Below, one piece after another: positions 9,679-17,743 of a stretch of DNA of 43,695 nucleotides. The translations under genes were made by a program, and so were the position numbers. How positions within the stretch are numbered: position 1 is the stretch's first letter; the number at the start of each line of letters is the position of its first letter. This stretch comes from Saprospiraceae bacterium. Lineage in GTDB: Bacteria > Bacteroidota > Bacteroidia > Chitinophagales > Saprospiraceae. The notes beneath the pieces were generated by a model. It worked only from the letters and a program-made list of their open reading frames with translations, searched no databases and was not told the origin of the DNA. The DNA lies in assembly GCA_028279185.1 (NCBI GenBank), contig JANQSS010000121.1, positions 1 through 43,695 on the forward strand, in the 5' to 3' direction.

Positions 9679-10233
9679 TCACTTCACATCTTTTGATTCA
9701 GATTTTTCGAGGTACAATTTACCGTATATATATCGGATATAACCGCATGTAGGAATCGCCTCTATTGAGTGTGCGTCCAAATATTCTTTTGTTTTTTCGA
9801 CAAGCCGCCTGCCAACACCCTGGCCTCTAAGTGCCAGCGGAACTTCGGAATGCACGAGGTACATCGTCCCTTCTCTCCACTTATATTGAACATAAGCAAA
9901 CTGCCCTTCTTCGCCTACAGGCAATTTAAACATTCTATTCTTTTCATCATGAACAATTTTAAAATTCATATTTACTATATTAGCTTTAATTAAATTTTTC
10001 ATAAGATCGAATGACGTTGGGTTTCGGAGTTTTTTAGTGCCAATGAGAATTGTCGGATAATTCAATTTTCCAGACTCATAATACGATCGGAGCCTACGAG
10101 CGGCTCTTTCGTCCTGTTCAACATCATGAAATATAAAATGTATATTGAGGTTACTAAGGAATTGAGTATAAAGCTCGGTTTTATGACAATTTTCACTTCC
10201 AAACAATTCAACTATAGGGATAACATTACTCAA
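9679..10233 (-). CDS. Glutaredoxin-like / YjdJ-type GNAT acetyltransferase fusion
   Basis: A 184-residue two-domain protein. Residues 5-85 look like a glutaredoxin fold: strand IVELFGSENCHKT with a single Cys16 (CHKT instead of CxxC), a second strand ending FHDVEQD, and YPTILIG with the expected cis-proline P60. Residues 90-172 match the short GNAT type of YjdJ (COG2388): FAYVQYKWREGTMYLVHSEVP, the acetyl-CoA loop RGQGVGRRLV (136-145) and IPTCGYI with Cys163. The role is unknown; a thiol-linked acyl transfer is speculative. The start is a TTG at 10233, overlapping the upstream stop by four bases (TTGA), so translation is probably coupled. No in-frame ATG lies near enough to keep the glutaredoxin strand. 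Confidence 0.75.
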   Translation of the reverse strand: MSNVIPIVELFGSENCHKTELYTQFLSNLNIHFIFHDVEQDERAARRLRSYYESGKLNYPTILIGTKKLRNPTSFDLMKNLIKANIVNMNFKIVHDEKNRMFKLPVGEEGQFAYVQYKWREGTMYLVHSEVPLALRGQGVGRRLVEKTKEYLDAHSIEAIPTCGYIRYIYGKLYLEKSESKDVK

Positions 10234-10829
10234 TATTCGTGGCTTAATTGATTCAGATATGAAATGGTCTTGTCAATATCTATATGAAAGTCATTAAACA
10301 CAACTTGATTTTCTTTATCTATAAATATGAACCAAGGTGTGCCGCCACTTCTATATTTTTGCATGGTAGTTGAACGATGATTATTTTGATTCTGGCCCGC
10401 GTCATGACCAAAAGGAATATTTATATCATATTGCTTTTGGATCTCCACCATACGTTTGTATGTATTGGCATGATGTCCCTCGAACACAGTCTGAATTGCC
10501 AAAAAAACTATATCTTCTCGATCGCCGAATGCGGTCGTCAACTTTTTCAAAGCAGGTAAACCTCTGCTATGGCAGCCCGGGCACCAGGCTTGAAAGCAAT
10601 ATATTACGATAAACTTTCCTTTTAATTTTTCTAGCCGAATCACATCTCTCTCTTTTCCCATGGCATCTACCCATTTAAATTCATCTAGTTCTGGCGCTTG
10701 TTTCCCAATAATACCGAGGTGTTTCGAAGAATTATTTTTAAGTCCGATGTCGGCTATTTGCCCATAAGAATTTGCAATCACGGAAAAAATGAGAATCGAC
10801 GAAAAAATTACTATTGAGGTAAATCTCAT
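10230..10829 (-). CDS. Exported TlpA/ResA-like thioredoxin-fold protein
   Basis: A 199-residue protein with a signal peptide (residues 1-23, ending NSYGQ) and a thioredoxin fold of the AhpC/TSA-redoxin type. The redox motif WCPGC has C83 and C86, and the cis-proline is P165 in GGTPWFIFID. Insertions with several His/Asn (EGHHANTYK, GQNQNNHRS) are typical of Bacteroidota redoxins that sense or reduce thiols in the periplasm. I take the ATG at 10829; a TTG nine bases upstream is in frame but less likely. It is the middle gene of a three-gene leftward cluster, 25 bases after the zinc-ribbon gene and overlapping the glutaredoxin-GNAT gene. The partner protein is unknown. Confidence 0.88.
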   Translation of the reverse strand: MRFTSIVIFSSILIFSVIANSYGQIADIGLKNNSSKHLGIIGKQAPELDEFKWVDAMGKERDVIRLEKLKGKFIVIYCFQAWCPGCHSRGLPALKKLTTAFGDREDIVFLAIQTVFEGHHANTYKRMVEIQKQYDINIPFGHDAGQNQNNHRSTTMQKYRSGGTPWFIFIDKENQVVFNDFHIDIDKTISYLNQLSHEY

Positions 10830-10854
10830 AAACAACAATTAGAACATGTTCTAT

Positions 10855-11130
10855 TTAGCTTTGGGTATAAGAAACCTTGCACATGGGACAACTATATTGA
10901 TCCCTTGTTTTGTCTACTTTAATACCTTCAAAATGGCGAACGGCGTATTCTTGAATCCACCCTTTCTTTGCATTTAAATTATTCAAATCTATCTTTTGTT
11001 GTTCAACGGCTTCAAGAAAGCGACCTCCATATTCTTGCTTACCCCAGCAATTAGGGCAGGCGTTTTCCGGTGTTTCAAGGGTCTTACTTTCTCCACTTAG
11101 GAATCTTTTAACTACATCGAATATTAACAT
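10855..11130 (-). CDS. Small two-CPxC zinc-ribbon protein
   Basis: A 91-residue protein with two knuckles, CPNC (C25, C28) and CPMC (C81, C84), spaced as a single zinc ribbon whose long middle section is helical (residues 35-62). No signal peptide is present. I recognise it only as a small conserved-looking Bacteroidota type without a named function. It is the first gene of a leftward cluster with the TlpA-like thioredoxin and the glutaredoxin-GNAT fusion, so all three products carry Cys motifs. A role in metal or thiol handling is inference from that context. Confidence 0.7.
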   Translation of the reverse strand: MLIFDVVKRFLSGESKTLETPENACPNCWGKQEYGGRFLEAVEQQKIDLNNLNAKKGWIQEYAVRHFEGIKVDKTRDQYSCPMCKVSYTQS

Positions 11131-11230
11131 ACTTCTAGTATTTATTCACGATCAATATATATTATGGACAATCGACGCAGGTATAACAAAATACCACAAA
11201 TAAAGTTGAAAAACTATGTTTGATAATTGT

Positions 11231-11749
11231 TTACTCTCTTAATTTGGCATATATACGTACATTAATAAATTCTCCATCCTTTATCTCGTAGTCACGCATT
11301 TCTCCTTCAAGTTGAAAACCAAATTTTTCTATAGCCTTTATACATTTCACGTTATCACGTTCAACAAGGCCCTCTATTCGATGCAAATTCAATTTGTTAA
11401 ATCCGTAATTCAGTACTAAAGGCATGACTTGAGACAAAATTCCTTGACCCCAAAACCTGGGAAGTAGCCACATTCCCACCTCACCTTTTCGATGTTCGAT
11501 TTGGATGTCATTCAGCCCGGCTGCGCCCAGGAATTGATCATTCTCTTGAGAACAAATGGCCCACCACTTACCGGTAGCATTTTCTTCGAGCTTTTGAAAC
11601 CATTGCATTTGCTCTTGAGTTTCTTCTATCGTTTCGAAGTGCACACCATAGTGCCTGACAACTTCCGGGTGAGACAAGCCTTCAAACACATTCTGTAGGT
11701 CTGTAGACGCAATAGGTCGCAAATAGATCAATGCGGTTTGTAAAGTCAT
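11231..11749 (-). CDS. RimJ/RimL-type GNAT acetyltransferase
   Basis: A 172-residue Acetyltransf_3 protein. IYLRPIASTDL is the usual first strand, GAAGLNDIQIEHRKGEVGMW forms the central sheet, LPRFWGQGILSQVMPLVL carries the acetyl-CoA loop, and FNKLNLHRIEGLVERDNVKCIKAIEKFGFQ-type residues form the C-terminal part. The substrate may be a protein N-terminus or a small molecule. I prefer the ATG at 11749 because family members begin just before the LRP strand. An in-frame ATG at 11800 adds 17 residues of unusual composition and cannot be excluded. It stands alone, with 100 gene-free bases to the zinc-ribbon gene. Confidence 0.87.
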   Translation of the reverse strand: MTLQTALIYLRPIASTDLQNVFEGLSHPEVVRHYGVHFETIEETQEQMQWFQKLEENATGKWWAICSQENDQFLGAAGLNDIQIEHRKGEVGMWLLPRFWGQGILSQVMPLVLNYGFNKLNLHRIEGLVERDNVKCIKAIEKFGFQLEGEMRDYEIKDGEFINVRIYAKLRE

Positions 11750-11950
11750 ATTGAGTTTTTTGTGTCCATCATTAAATTCGAAGATATAAAGAGTGTTCAT
11801 TTCTTAGACAGCATTCACTATTTAATTATATGTGCCTGTTTAACTACGTGTTTGGTAAATCAAATAGTGTAGGATTGCAAGGTCATTTTTCTCGTCACAC
11901 CGAATCTCATTTCATCATGCATTTCGACGGGTATAATTGGATGCTTCATT

Positions 11951-11989
11951 ATTAATATAAAAAGCCGACATACGTATAGTATGTCGGCT
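11951..11989 (-). terminator. Terminator of the truncated-haemoglobin gene
   Basis: Perfect 11-base arms agccgacatac (11963-11973) and gtatgtcggct (11979-11989) enclose the loop gtata. Read leftward, the stem begins 25 bases after the globin stop and is followed by TTTATATTAATA. The T tract is broken by A residues, so the terminator may be only moderately strong. The stem itself is unambiguous. Confidence 0.75.
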
Positions 11990-12014
11990 GTATATATGAA
12001 AAGGATTACACGGG

Positions 12015-12398
12015 CTATTCGGCCAACCTCACCTGAGTCACAATCTGATCCTTTACACTTCCGGCGACATACATAACCTTTTGTATCAACTCATCTGGCA
12101 CCTGAAGTTCTTTCAATGTATCTGCCAAATGCATGGCCACCACTTGGAAGTGATTGTCTGTTATGCGCATGTGGGCATGTGCTTGTCGCATGGATTTACC
12201 TGTGTAAGCCATTGGGGCACCGAAAGCATAGGCCAAGAAAGCCTTAAGCTTTGGTGATTGTTCATCCATGTCCACATTTTTAAAAAAATGATTTACGCGA
12301 TCATCAGCAAGAATTTTTTTGTAAAATATTCCCACAGCTGCGTCAACAGCAGGCATACCACCAATTTGATTGAATATTGAATTTTTATTATTGTTCAT
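12015..12398 (-). CDS. Group-I-like truncated haemoglobin
   Basis: A 127-residue 2-on-2 globin that binds haem in the cytoplasm; relatives detoxify nitric oxide or handle oxygen. The N-terminal FNQIGGMPAVDAAVGIFYKKIL carries the B10 tyrosine Y26, part of the oxygen-stabilising pocket. FF at 38-39 fits the CD region, and H83 in ITDNHFQVV is the likely proximal F8 ligand. The GAPMAYTGKSMRQAH stretch is the family E helix and EF loop. Length is normal for group I. It lies 30 bases downstream of a LytTR-only regulator on the same strand and is followed by a terminator, so the two form a short operon. Confidence 0.93.
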   Translation of the reverse strand: MNNNKNSIFNQIGGMPAVDAAVGIFYKKILADDRVNHFFKNVDMDEQSPKLKAFLAYAFGAPMAYTGKSMRQAHAHMRITDNHFQVVAMHLADTLKELQVPDELIQKVMYVAGSVKDQIVTQVRLAE

Positions 12399-12428
12399 TT
12401 TTAGTTTTATTTATATGTGTCAATTCAA

Positions 12429-12776
12429 CTATGCACGAATAAAAGAAGCAAGGAAGTTCTTTTTTCTAGATCGTGATACGGGAATTAATGCACCATTATT
12501 TAACTCAACGGCCTGGTGATCTTTATTCAAATATCTAGACATATGTTTCATATTAACAACATAAGATTGATGTATTCGAATAAACCAAGGTGATTGGAGG
12601 ACTTCTTCAAAATATTTTATAAGTCGAACAACTGTGTATTTTTTCCCGTTCGTGAGATGGATTTCTGTATAACAATTGTCCGCTTTTAAAAATAAAATAT
12701 CATCCAGGACAATAAATGAATACCCTGTCCCATCCGAAATGCCCAACATTTTTTTTGTTTCTTGAATTGTTTGCAT
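12429..12776 (-). CDS. Receiver-less LytTR DNA-binding regulator
   Basis: A 115-residue protein consisting almost only of a LytTR DNA-binding domain: DILFLKADNCYTEIHLTNGKKY, LIKYFEEVL, WFIRIHQSYVVNMKHMSRYL and LIPVSRSRKKNF are the characteristic strands and helix. There is no N-terminal receiver or membrane region, unlike the full response regulators elsewhere in the window. It therefore cannot be controlled by phosphotransfer to an aspartate in the usual way. It may act constitutively, bind a ligand or be set by its own level. The globin gene follows 30 bases later, making regulation of (or by) haem/NO/oxygen a fair guess, not a demonstration. Confidence 0.88.
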   Translation of the reverse strand: MQTIQETKKMLGISDGTGYSFIVLDDILFLKADNCYTEIHLTNGKKYTVVRLIKYFEEVLQSPWFIRIHQSYVVNMKHMSRYLNKDHQAVELNNGALIPVSRSRKKNFLASFIRA

Positions 12777-12854
12777 GATTGACTCAATTTAAAAAGTGAT
12801 GATTATTTCAGGTTCGCATCCATGAACCTATCCGCATAGGAGGACTGGATTGAT

Positions 12855-14423
12855 CTATTGATCTTCTAGCAGTTGCTCAACTTTGCGTTGCAGCATAGCA
12901 AGTTGTGAGGATTGCATCTTCAATGTTTCCTTTATCTCTAGATTTTCTTGGCGTAGCTCTTTCACCGCTTTTAGGGCTACAACAGTCAATTCCGAATAAG
13001 CGACGCTTAACGTACCGTCATTATCTTTAACTACTTCTGGAAAGTATGCTTGAACTTCTTGAGCTATAACGCCCATATGTCGATTTTTTTCGTCATCAAT
13101 TTTCATATTGTATGTATACAAATCGATATTGTCCAACTTGGTCAAAACCTTAGTTAGCGGTTCAATATTTTCCTTTAGTTTTCTGTCCGAACCAATATTC
13201 CATGCACCTGTAGTCGGATCTACTGACGCTAAAAGAGCTGGATGCCCCTCTCGAATGAATAACAGACTGCCATCGCCAGCAATTCCAGGACCAATCCCCC
13301 ATGTTGCAGTTTGTGATTCCAATGCCAAAGGAGGAGATGTTGACCCAGTGGGTCGTTCAACATGCAGCCATCCCCATGGTGAACTATTTGCCACTGCAAC
13401 TTTACCTCCGGATGGATTGATATACGTATTCGAGTTCGAATTGTGATTTATGTATAGCGAAGATGTTGCATCAATTTCATTTCCGTCCAACAACATTTTC
13501 TGCGATCCGGAAACAATGGCAACGGGTGCAATAGTGCCATTGTTATCAGCCACATCATGCAGTTGCAGCATTGCGTCTGTGGACGAATTTGTTGGGCTAA
13601 AAACTAGCCGGTTGTCACCAATGGACCAGGCAGCACTACTGGCACCAATGTACCAATCATTGATTCCGTCATTCGCATTTCGTAAATACATTTGATATCC
13701 ATCTGCCGTTATATTGAATTTTGCATTTGTCGTTCCTCCTCCAACTGACGCATCACCTCCGCCATAGGCCAGGTATGTGTTTCCGCCATTCGACCCAGTA
13801 TATGTATCGCCACCTCCATAAGACAAATACGTATGCCCGTTATTCCATCCAGTATATGTATTACCACCTCCATAGGCCAAATAGGTATTTCCACCATTCC
13901 AACCGGTATACGTATTTCCGCCACCAAAATTTAAATGCGTATTTCCACCATGACGCTGTATGTAAAGCGAAGAACCCACTCCATTATTTCTTGCATTGAT
14001 TTCATTTTCATCAAACACCATATTATGCTCACTTTTGTCGCCAATAATTAAAAAACCATCCTCCGTCATCGATGCTTCTTGGCCTTCGTCAATATGTAAA
14101 CGTGCTTGAGGTTGTACGCTTCCGATCCCAAGGTTTCCAGAAGGTGTAAGCCGCATGCGAACATTACCAAAAGTTGAAAAATTATCGTTCGAACTTACGA
14201 ACGTTAATGTCCCACTGTTATTTAATACTCGCCAATCTCCAGCAAAAGCGCCACCAGCATCTCCCAACACCAATTCGACTCCGGCTTGACCAAATGCCAA
14301 AGACGTAGAATGGATGCGAATAAATTCGTCACCATCCCCTTCTACATCGACCTTATAATTTTGTCCAAATATGAATCCTGTATACATAAAGCCAATCAGC
14401 GTTAATAATAATTTTGTCTTCAT
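12855..14423 (-). CDS. Exported surface protein with S74 intramolecular chaperone domain
   Basis: A 522-residue secreted protein. Residues 1-20 are a signal peptide. The first third has the RLTPSGNLGIGSVQPQARLHI pattern common in Bacteroidota tail-fibre-like proteins. Residues 159-230 are a nine-residue repeat block. The motif M-x-x-D-x-NEI-(N/D)-A...SSLYI occurs twice (about 135-155 and 310-326). At 411-490 lies a peptidase S74 (endosialidase chaperone) domain: GSDRKLKENI with the probable cleavage Ser412-Asp413, then MGVIAQEVQAYFPEVV. A coiled coil ends the protein. Such domains trimerise fibrous proteins and cut themselves off. There is no T9SS tail. It is divergent from the propeller kinase, 265 bases away. 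The target of the fibre is unknown. Confidence 0.87.
   Translation of the reverse strand: MKTKLLLTLIGFMYTGFIFGQNYKVDVEGDGDEFIRIHSTSLAFGQAGVELVLGDAGGAFAGDWRVLNNSGTLTFVSSNDNFSTFGNVRMRLTPSGNLGIGSVQPQARLHIDEGQEASMTEDGFLIIGDKSEHNMVFDENEINARNNGVGSSLYIQRHGGNTHLNFGGGNTYTGWNGGNTYLAYGGGNTYTGWNNGHTYLSYGGGDTYTGSNGGNTYLAYGGGDASVGGGTTNAKFNITADGYQMYLRNANDGINDWYIGASSAAWSIGDNRLVFSPTNSSTDAMLQLHDVADNNGTIAPVAIVSGSQKMLLDGNEIDATSSLYINHNSNSNTYINPSGGKVAVANSSPWGWLHVERPTGSTSPPLALESQTATWGIGPGIAGDGSLLFIREGHPALLASVDPTTGAWNIGSDRKLKENIEPLTKVLTKLDNIDLYTYNMKIDDEKNRHMGVIAQEVQAYFPEVVKDNDGTLSVAYSELTVVALKAVKELRQENLEIKETLKMQSSQLAMLQRKVEQLLEDQ
13734..13949 (-). repeat. Eight nine-residue Gly/Asn/Tyr repeats inside the S74 protein gene
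   Basis: Residues 159-230 split exactly into eight units of nine: GGNTHLNFG, GGNTYTGWN, GGNTYLAYG, GGNTYTGWN, NGHTYLSYG, GGDTYTGSN, GGNTYLAYG, GGDASVGGG. Alternate units resemble each other more than neighbours do, so the duplication unit is 18 residues (54 bases) and the structural unit nine. Such spacing suits a repetitive beta fold in a trimeric shaft. The DNA is also visibly repetitive, so copy number may vary. Confidence 0.9.
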
Positions 14424-14688
14424 TTTTATTTATTTTTTGTGATTTTGATCCAAAGGAAATCCATATTTATCCTAATCACAATGCATAATTGACATGCTCG
14501 GACTTTCGATTGACAACATGCACAACTCGTTCAACATTGCGGTGTTTCGAGCGCCAATTACCCTCAACCGACCCATTATCAAATGAACACCACCAGTTAT
14601 CAAATGCCCCTTCGGATACATTAAGTCCAACCCTTTACAAATGCCCGATGATGTATCTTTAATAAAGGACTTCAATTGAATTCCCCTT

Positions 14689-17600
14689 ATGCGGTTAAAA
14701 ATCTTGCCTATACTACTCATTCTTATTCCTATTCTTGGCTTTGGTCAGGAGAGCACAGTAATTTTCGATGTCATTAATGAAGATGACGGAAAACATGCTA
14801 TGCGTACAGCCGAAATCTTTGAAGATCATGAGGGAATACTATGGTTTGGAGGATTTGATGGACTAACATCCTATGACGGATTTACATTTCAAAACTATCC
14901 GGCTCAAACCTATTCAGATGGGTACGTTAATGGCAATGTAATTTGGAGTATTGATGAAGACAATACCGGGCGATTATGGCTCGGAACACGAAATTATGGC
15001 TTAAATTATAGTGACAATAAAAAGCAAAAATTCTTCTCACTGGACTCCTTAGCAGACGGCAAACTAGCAATATCCAAAACTATAGAAGACATCGTTGTCG
15101 ATAGCATAAATCGAATTTGGATCACTGGAAACAGGGGAGTACAAATATTACATGAAATTGATAATAAAATCATCGGAATTCCAACCACTCAACTCATTCC
15201 TGATTCATCAAGTGCCTTTCACACCATTACACCGCGTGTTATGTATTCTGACAAATTGGGCAGATTATGGATGGGAGGAAAAGATGGCCTATCTATATTC
15301 GACACCCGGGACAGTTCGTATCTAAATTCAACAAATCAACCCGGATTAATCGACGATTTTGTTGATGATATTCAAGAAGACCGTCAAGGCAACATTTGGA
15401 TTAGCCGTAAAAGTCCAGAATCGAGATTTGTTTATTACCCCGACGGTCAACTGGATGACCCGCACCAATTTTCGAAAATTCCAATGCAAAGCAATCGCCG
15501 CCGGATTCACTTTTCATTTGATACAGATAATCGCCTTTGGGCCGCCGTTTTTGCTGAACAGGTATATGGATTTGACTTTCGCGATTCGACTGTCTTTTTT
15601 CGTAGTACTGTGAATTCCAACGTTCCTCAAGAACGATTTACGCGGAGGCCATTTTGTGACAGTCACGGTAATGTTTGGATTCCTTCAACGAATGTCATAA
15701 AGCACAATTATTCTCGAAACTTTCGAAACATTCAACGCACGGTAGACGATCAATCAATCACCACGGCTGTATTGGTCGAAGATGGCAAAAAATACATTGC
15801 CTATCGCGAACGTGGATTGATAGCAACTGACAATAATAGCAAACAAGAAGAATTTTTTTCAACCAGTGGTGAGGGATATTATCAGATCCCAACAAATCTT
15901 ATCCACAGCTTTACTCGATTATCCAACGGAAAACTAGCTTTAGTTGGTTTTCCATGGCTCATCATTTTGGATGAAAAAAACAAACAAAAGACAACGCACA
16001 GATTAAAAGGAACATCGCAAGGGGCGTATGAAGATGACAAGGGAAATTTGTGGATTGGAGGGTTTTACGGACTGGAAAAACGAACGCTAGAAGGTGATTT
16101 GATAAAGACGTATAGTCTACCTCCAAGGCGAAATGATCGTCGGAATATGATACGTCGAGCCGTGGAAGATTCAGCGGGCAATTTGTGGTTTGGTGGGTAC
16201 AATTCTGGATTAGGGAAATTAAACCCAAATACAGAGGAAATAAAATATTTTCATCCGGATAAAAGCGGTAAAAGTGTACCATCTTTTTATATCACCGATT
16301 TACAAATCGCACACGATGGCTCATTATTGGTTGCTTCCGACCTTGGGCTAAGTATCATGGATATTGAAAAAGAAGAATTTCTGACCATAAATCATCAATC
16401 CGGATTGCAAAATCAATACATAAACGCTGTAATGCAGGATTCGAATCAAAATATTTGGTGCTCCAGTAACGATGGGCTCATACGATTAGATCCTGAAACC
16501 TTTGAAATCGAACAGTTCAATATGAAAGATGGGCTGCTCAATAGTGCATATTCTTTGGGTGTGAAATGTGAACATGATGGTATCTTTTATTTTGGTGGTA
16601 ATAAAGGAATAGACTATTTTAATCCATATGAAATAAGGGGCCAATACTCCAAACTTTCACTTAAGTTACTGGGGTTTAAAATAGATAATAAAAAGACGCT
16701 CTCAACCGATTCTATCCTAAGTTTAGATAAACTTAGTTTAAGCCATAAAAATGATTTAATCGAAATAGTCTATGGCGCAACTCGATTTCTCACCAAAGAA
16801 GCCATCGAATACAGTTACCTGATTGATGGGCTTCACGAAGATTGGGTTTCACTTGGCACACAACGACGAACCCTGTTGTCAGATCTGCAGCCTGGAGATT
16901 ATAAAGTAAAATTGCGCGTCCGTCAGCTAGGTGAGAATTGGTCAAAAGATGAACTACACATCCCAATTCAAATCAGGAGCCCCTGGTGGCAGCGTCTATG
17001 GGCACGTATTTTATTTGTCACTCTTCTTTTGGGTATGATTTATTTCTATATCAAAAAGCGGGAGCAAATTGCAAAGAAGAAAGAGCAGGAAGCCTCAAAA
17101 ACGAAAGAATTAATACTGAAACTCGAAAAGAAGGCCTTATTATCACAAATGAACCCGCATTTTATTTTTAATTCAATGAATGCTATACAGCAATTCATCG
17201 CTGAGCGAAACAACGAAGGTGCAATGAGATTTCTTTCAAAATTTAGTCGCCTTTTACGCCAAGTCATAAACGTTTCCAACAGTGATCGTATTTCACTGCA
17301 CGACGAAATCCAATTATTGCAAAAATATTTAGAGGTCGAACGCATGCGTTTTCCTTCAAAATTTATGTATCAGCTGCACGTCGAACCTACACTTGATCGA
17401 CTACACACTTTTCTTCCCGTTTTTTTAATCCAACCTCACGTCGAACAAGCTGTCTTTCAAAGCACCCAACGAATGAATGAAAAAGGTCATGTTAAAATTT
17501 CAATTTCTCGATCTCAAGCTTATGCGCGTGTCCTAATTGAAGATAATGGAACAGGAAATCTAGATGAACGCAATCAAAATAACATCCAACATGGAACATC

Positions 17601-17730
17601 AATTGTAGAACAACGTCTCAAGCACTTAAATAAATCCATAGGACATCAAAAAATAGACCGTCAACTCATATATACAGAAGATGGTTCGATTTGCGGTTGT
17701 CGAGTTGAGCTATTGATAAAAATTGTTTAA
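14689..17730 (+). CDS. Beta-propeller LytS-type sensor kinase with degenerate ATP site
   Basis: A 1013-residue membrane sensor. Residues 1-20 are a signal peptide. A two-component-regulator propeller repeat region follows (repeated LWFGG, LWLGT, IWISR, LWMGG and LWIGG blades) to about 640, then a Y_Y_Y domain (EYSYLIDGLHEDWVSLG), a membrane helix near 765-785 and a coiled coil. The His_kinase phospho-acceptor region is normal, QMNPHFIFNSMNAIQQF with H824. The N box is altered: QPHVEQAVFQS (915-925) instead of QPLVENAVKHG, so the key Asn is Gln920 and the HG pair is lost. DNGTG (952-956) remains. Autophosphorylation may be weak or absent. The response regulator starts 13 bases after the stop. 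The gene diverges from the S74 gene. Confidence 0.9.
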   Translation: MRLKILPILLILIPILGFGQESTVIFDVINEDDGKHAMRTAEIFEDHEGILWFGGFDGLTSYDGFTFQNYPAQTYSDGYVNGNVIWSIDEDNTGRLWLGTRNYGLNYSDNKKQKFFSLDSLADGKLAISKTIEDIVVDSINRIWITGNRGVQILHEIDNKIIGIPTTQLIPDSSSAFHTITPRVMYSDKLGRLWMGGKDGLSIFDTRDSSYLNSTNQPGLIDDFVDDIQEDRQGNIWISRKSPESRFVYYPDGQLDDPHQFSKIPMQSNRRRIHFSFDTDNRLWAAVFAEQVYGFDFRDSTVFFRSTVNSNVPQERFTRRPFCDSHGNVWIPSTNVIKHNYSRNFRNIQRTVDDQSITTAVLVEDGKKYIAYRERGLIATDNNSKQEEFFSTSGEGYYQIPTNLIHSFTRLSNGKLALVGFPWLIILDEKNKQKTTHRLKGTSQGAYEDDKGNLWIGGFYGLEKRTLEGDLIKTYSLPPRRNDRRNMIRRAVEDSAGNLWFGGYNSGLGKLNPNTEEIKYFHPDKSGKSVPSFYITDLQIAHDGSLLVASDLGLSIMDIEKEEFLTINHQSGLQNQYINAVMQDSNQNIWCSSNDGLIRLDPETFEIEQFNMKDGLLNSAYSLGVKCEHDGIFYFGGNKGIDYFNPYEIRGQYSKLSLKLLGFKIDNKKTLSTDSILSLDKLSLSHKNDLIEIVYGATRFLTKEAIEYSYLIDGLHEDWVSLGTQRRTLLSDLQPGDYKVKLRVRQLGENWSKDELHIPIQIRSPWWQRLWARILFVTLLLGMIYFYIKKREQIAKKKEQEASKTKELILKLEKKALLSQMNPHFIFNSMNAIQQFIAERNNEGAMRFLSKFSRLLRQVINVSNSDRISLHDEIQLLQKYLEVERMRFPSKFMYQLHVEPTLDRLHTFLPVFLIQPHVEQAVFQSTQRMNEKGHVKISISRSQAYARVLIEDNGTGNLDERNQNNIQHGTSIVEQRLKHLNKSIGHQKIDRQLIYTEDGSICGCRVELLIKIV

Positions 17731-17743
17731 ATTCAAAAACTCA

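Noticed and set aside
12811-12828. GGTTCGCATCC, resembling a tRNA T-loop
   Set aside because: The sequence folds as a simple ggttc/gaacc hairpin. There is no acceptor stem, anticodon arm or CCA around it.
13709-13999. Open frames on both strands with repeated His/Tyr or Met/Ile words
   Set aside because: These are other-frame readings of the nine-residue repeat block in the S74 gene, not separate genes.
14472-14720. 82-codon leftward open frame between the S74 gene and the propeller kinase
   Set aside because: It overlaps the start of the kinase gene and occupies the divergent promoter region, and its translation resembles no protein type.
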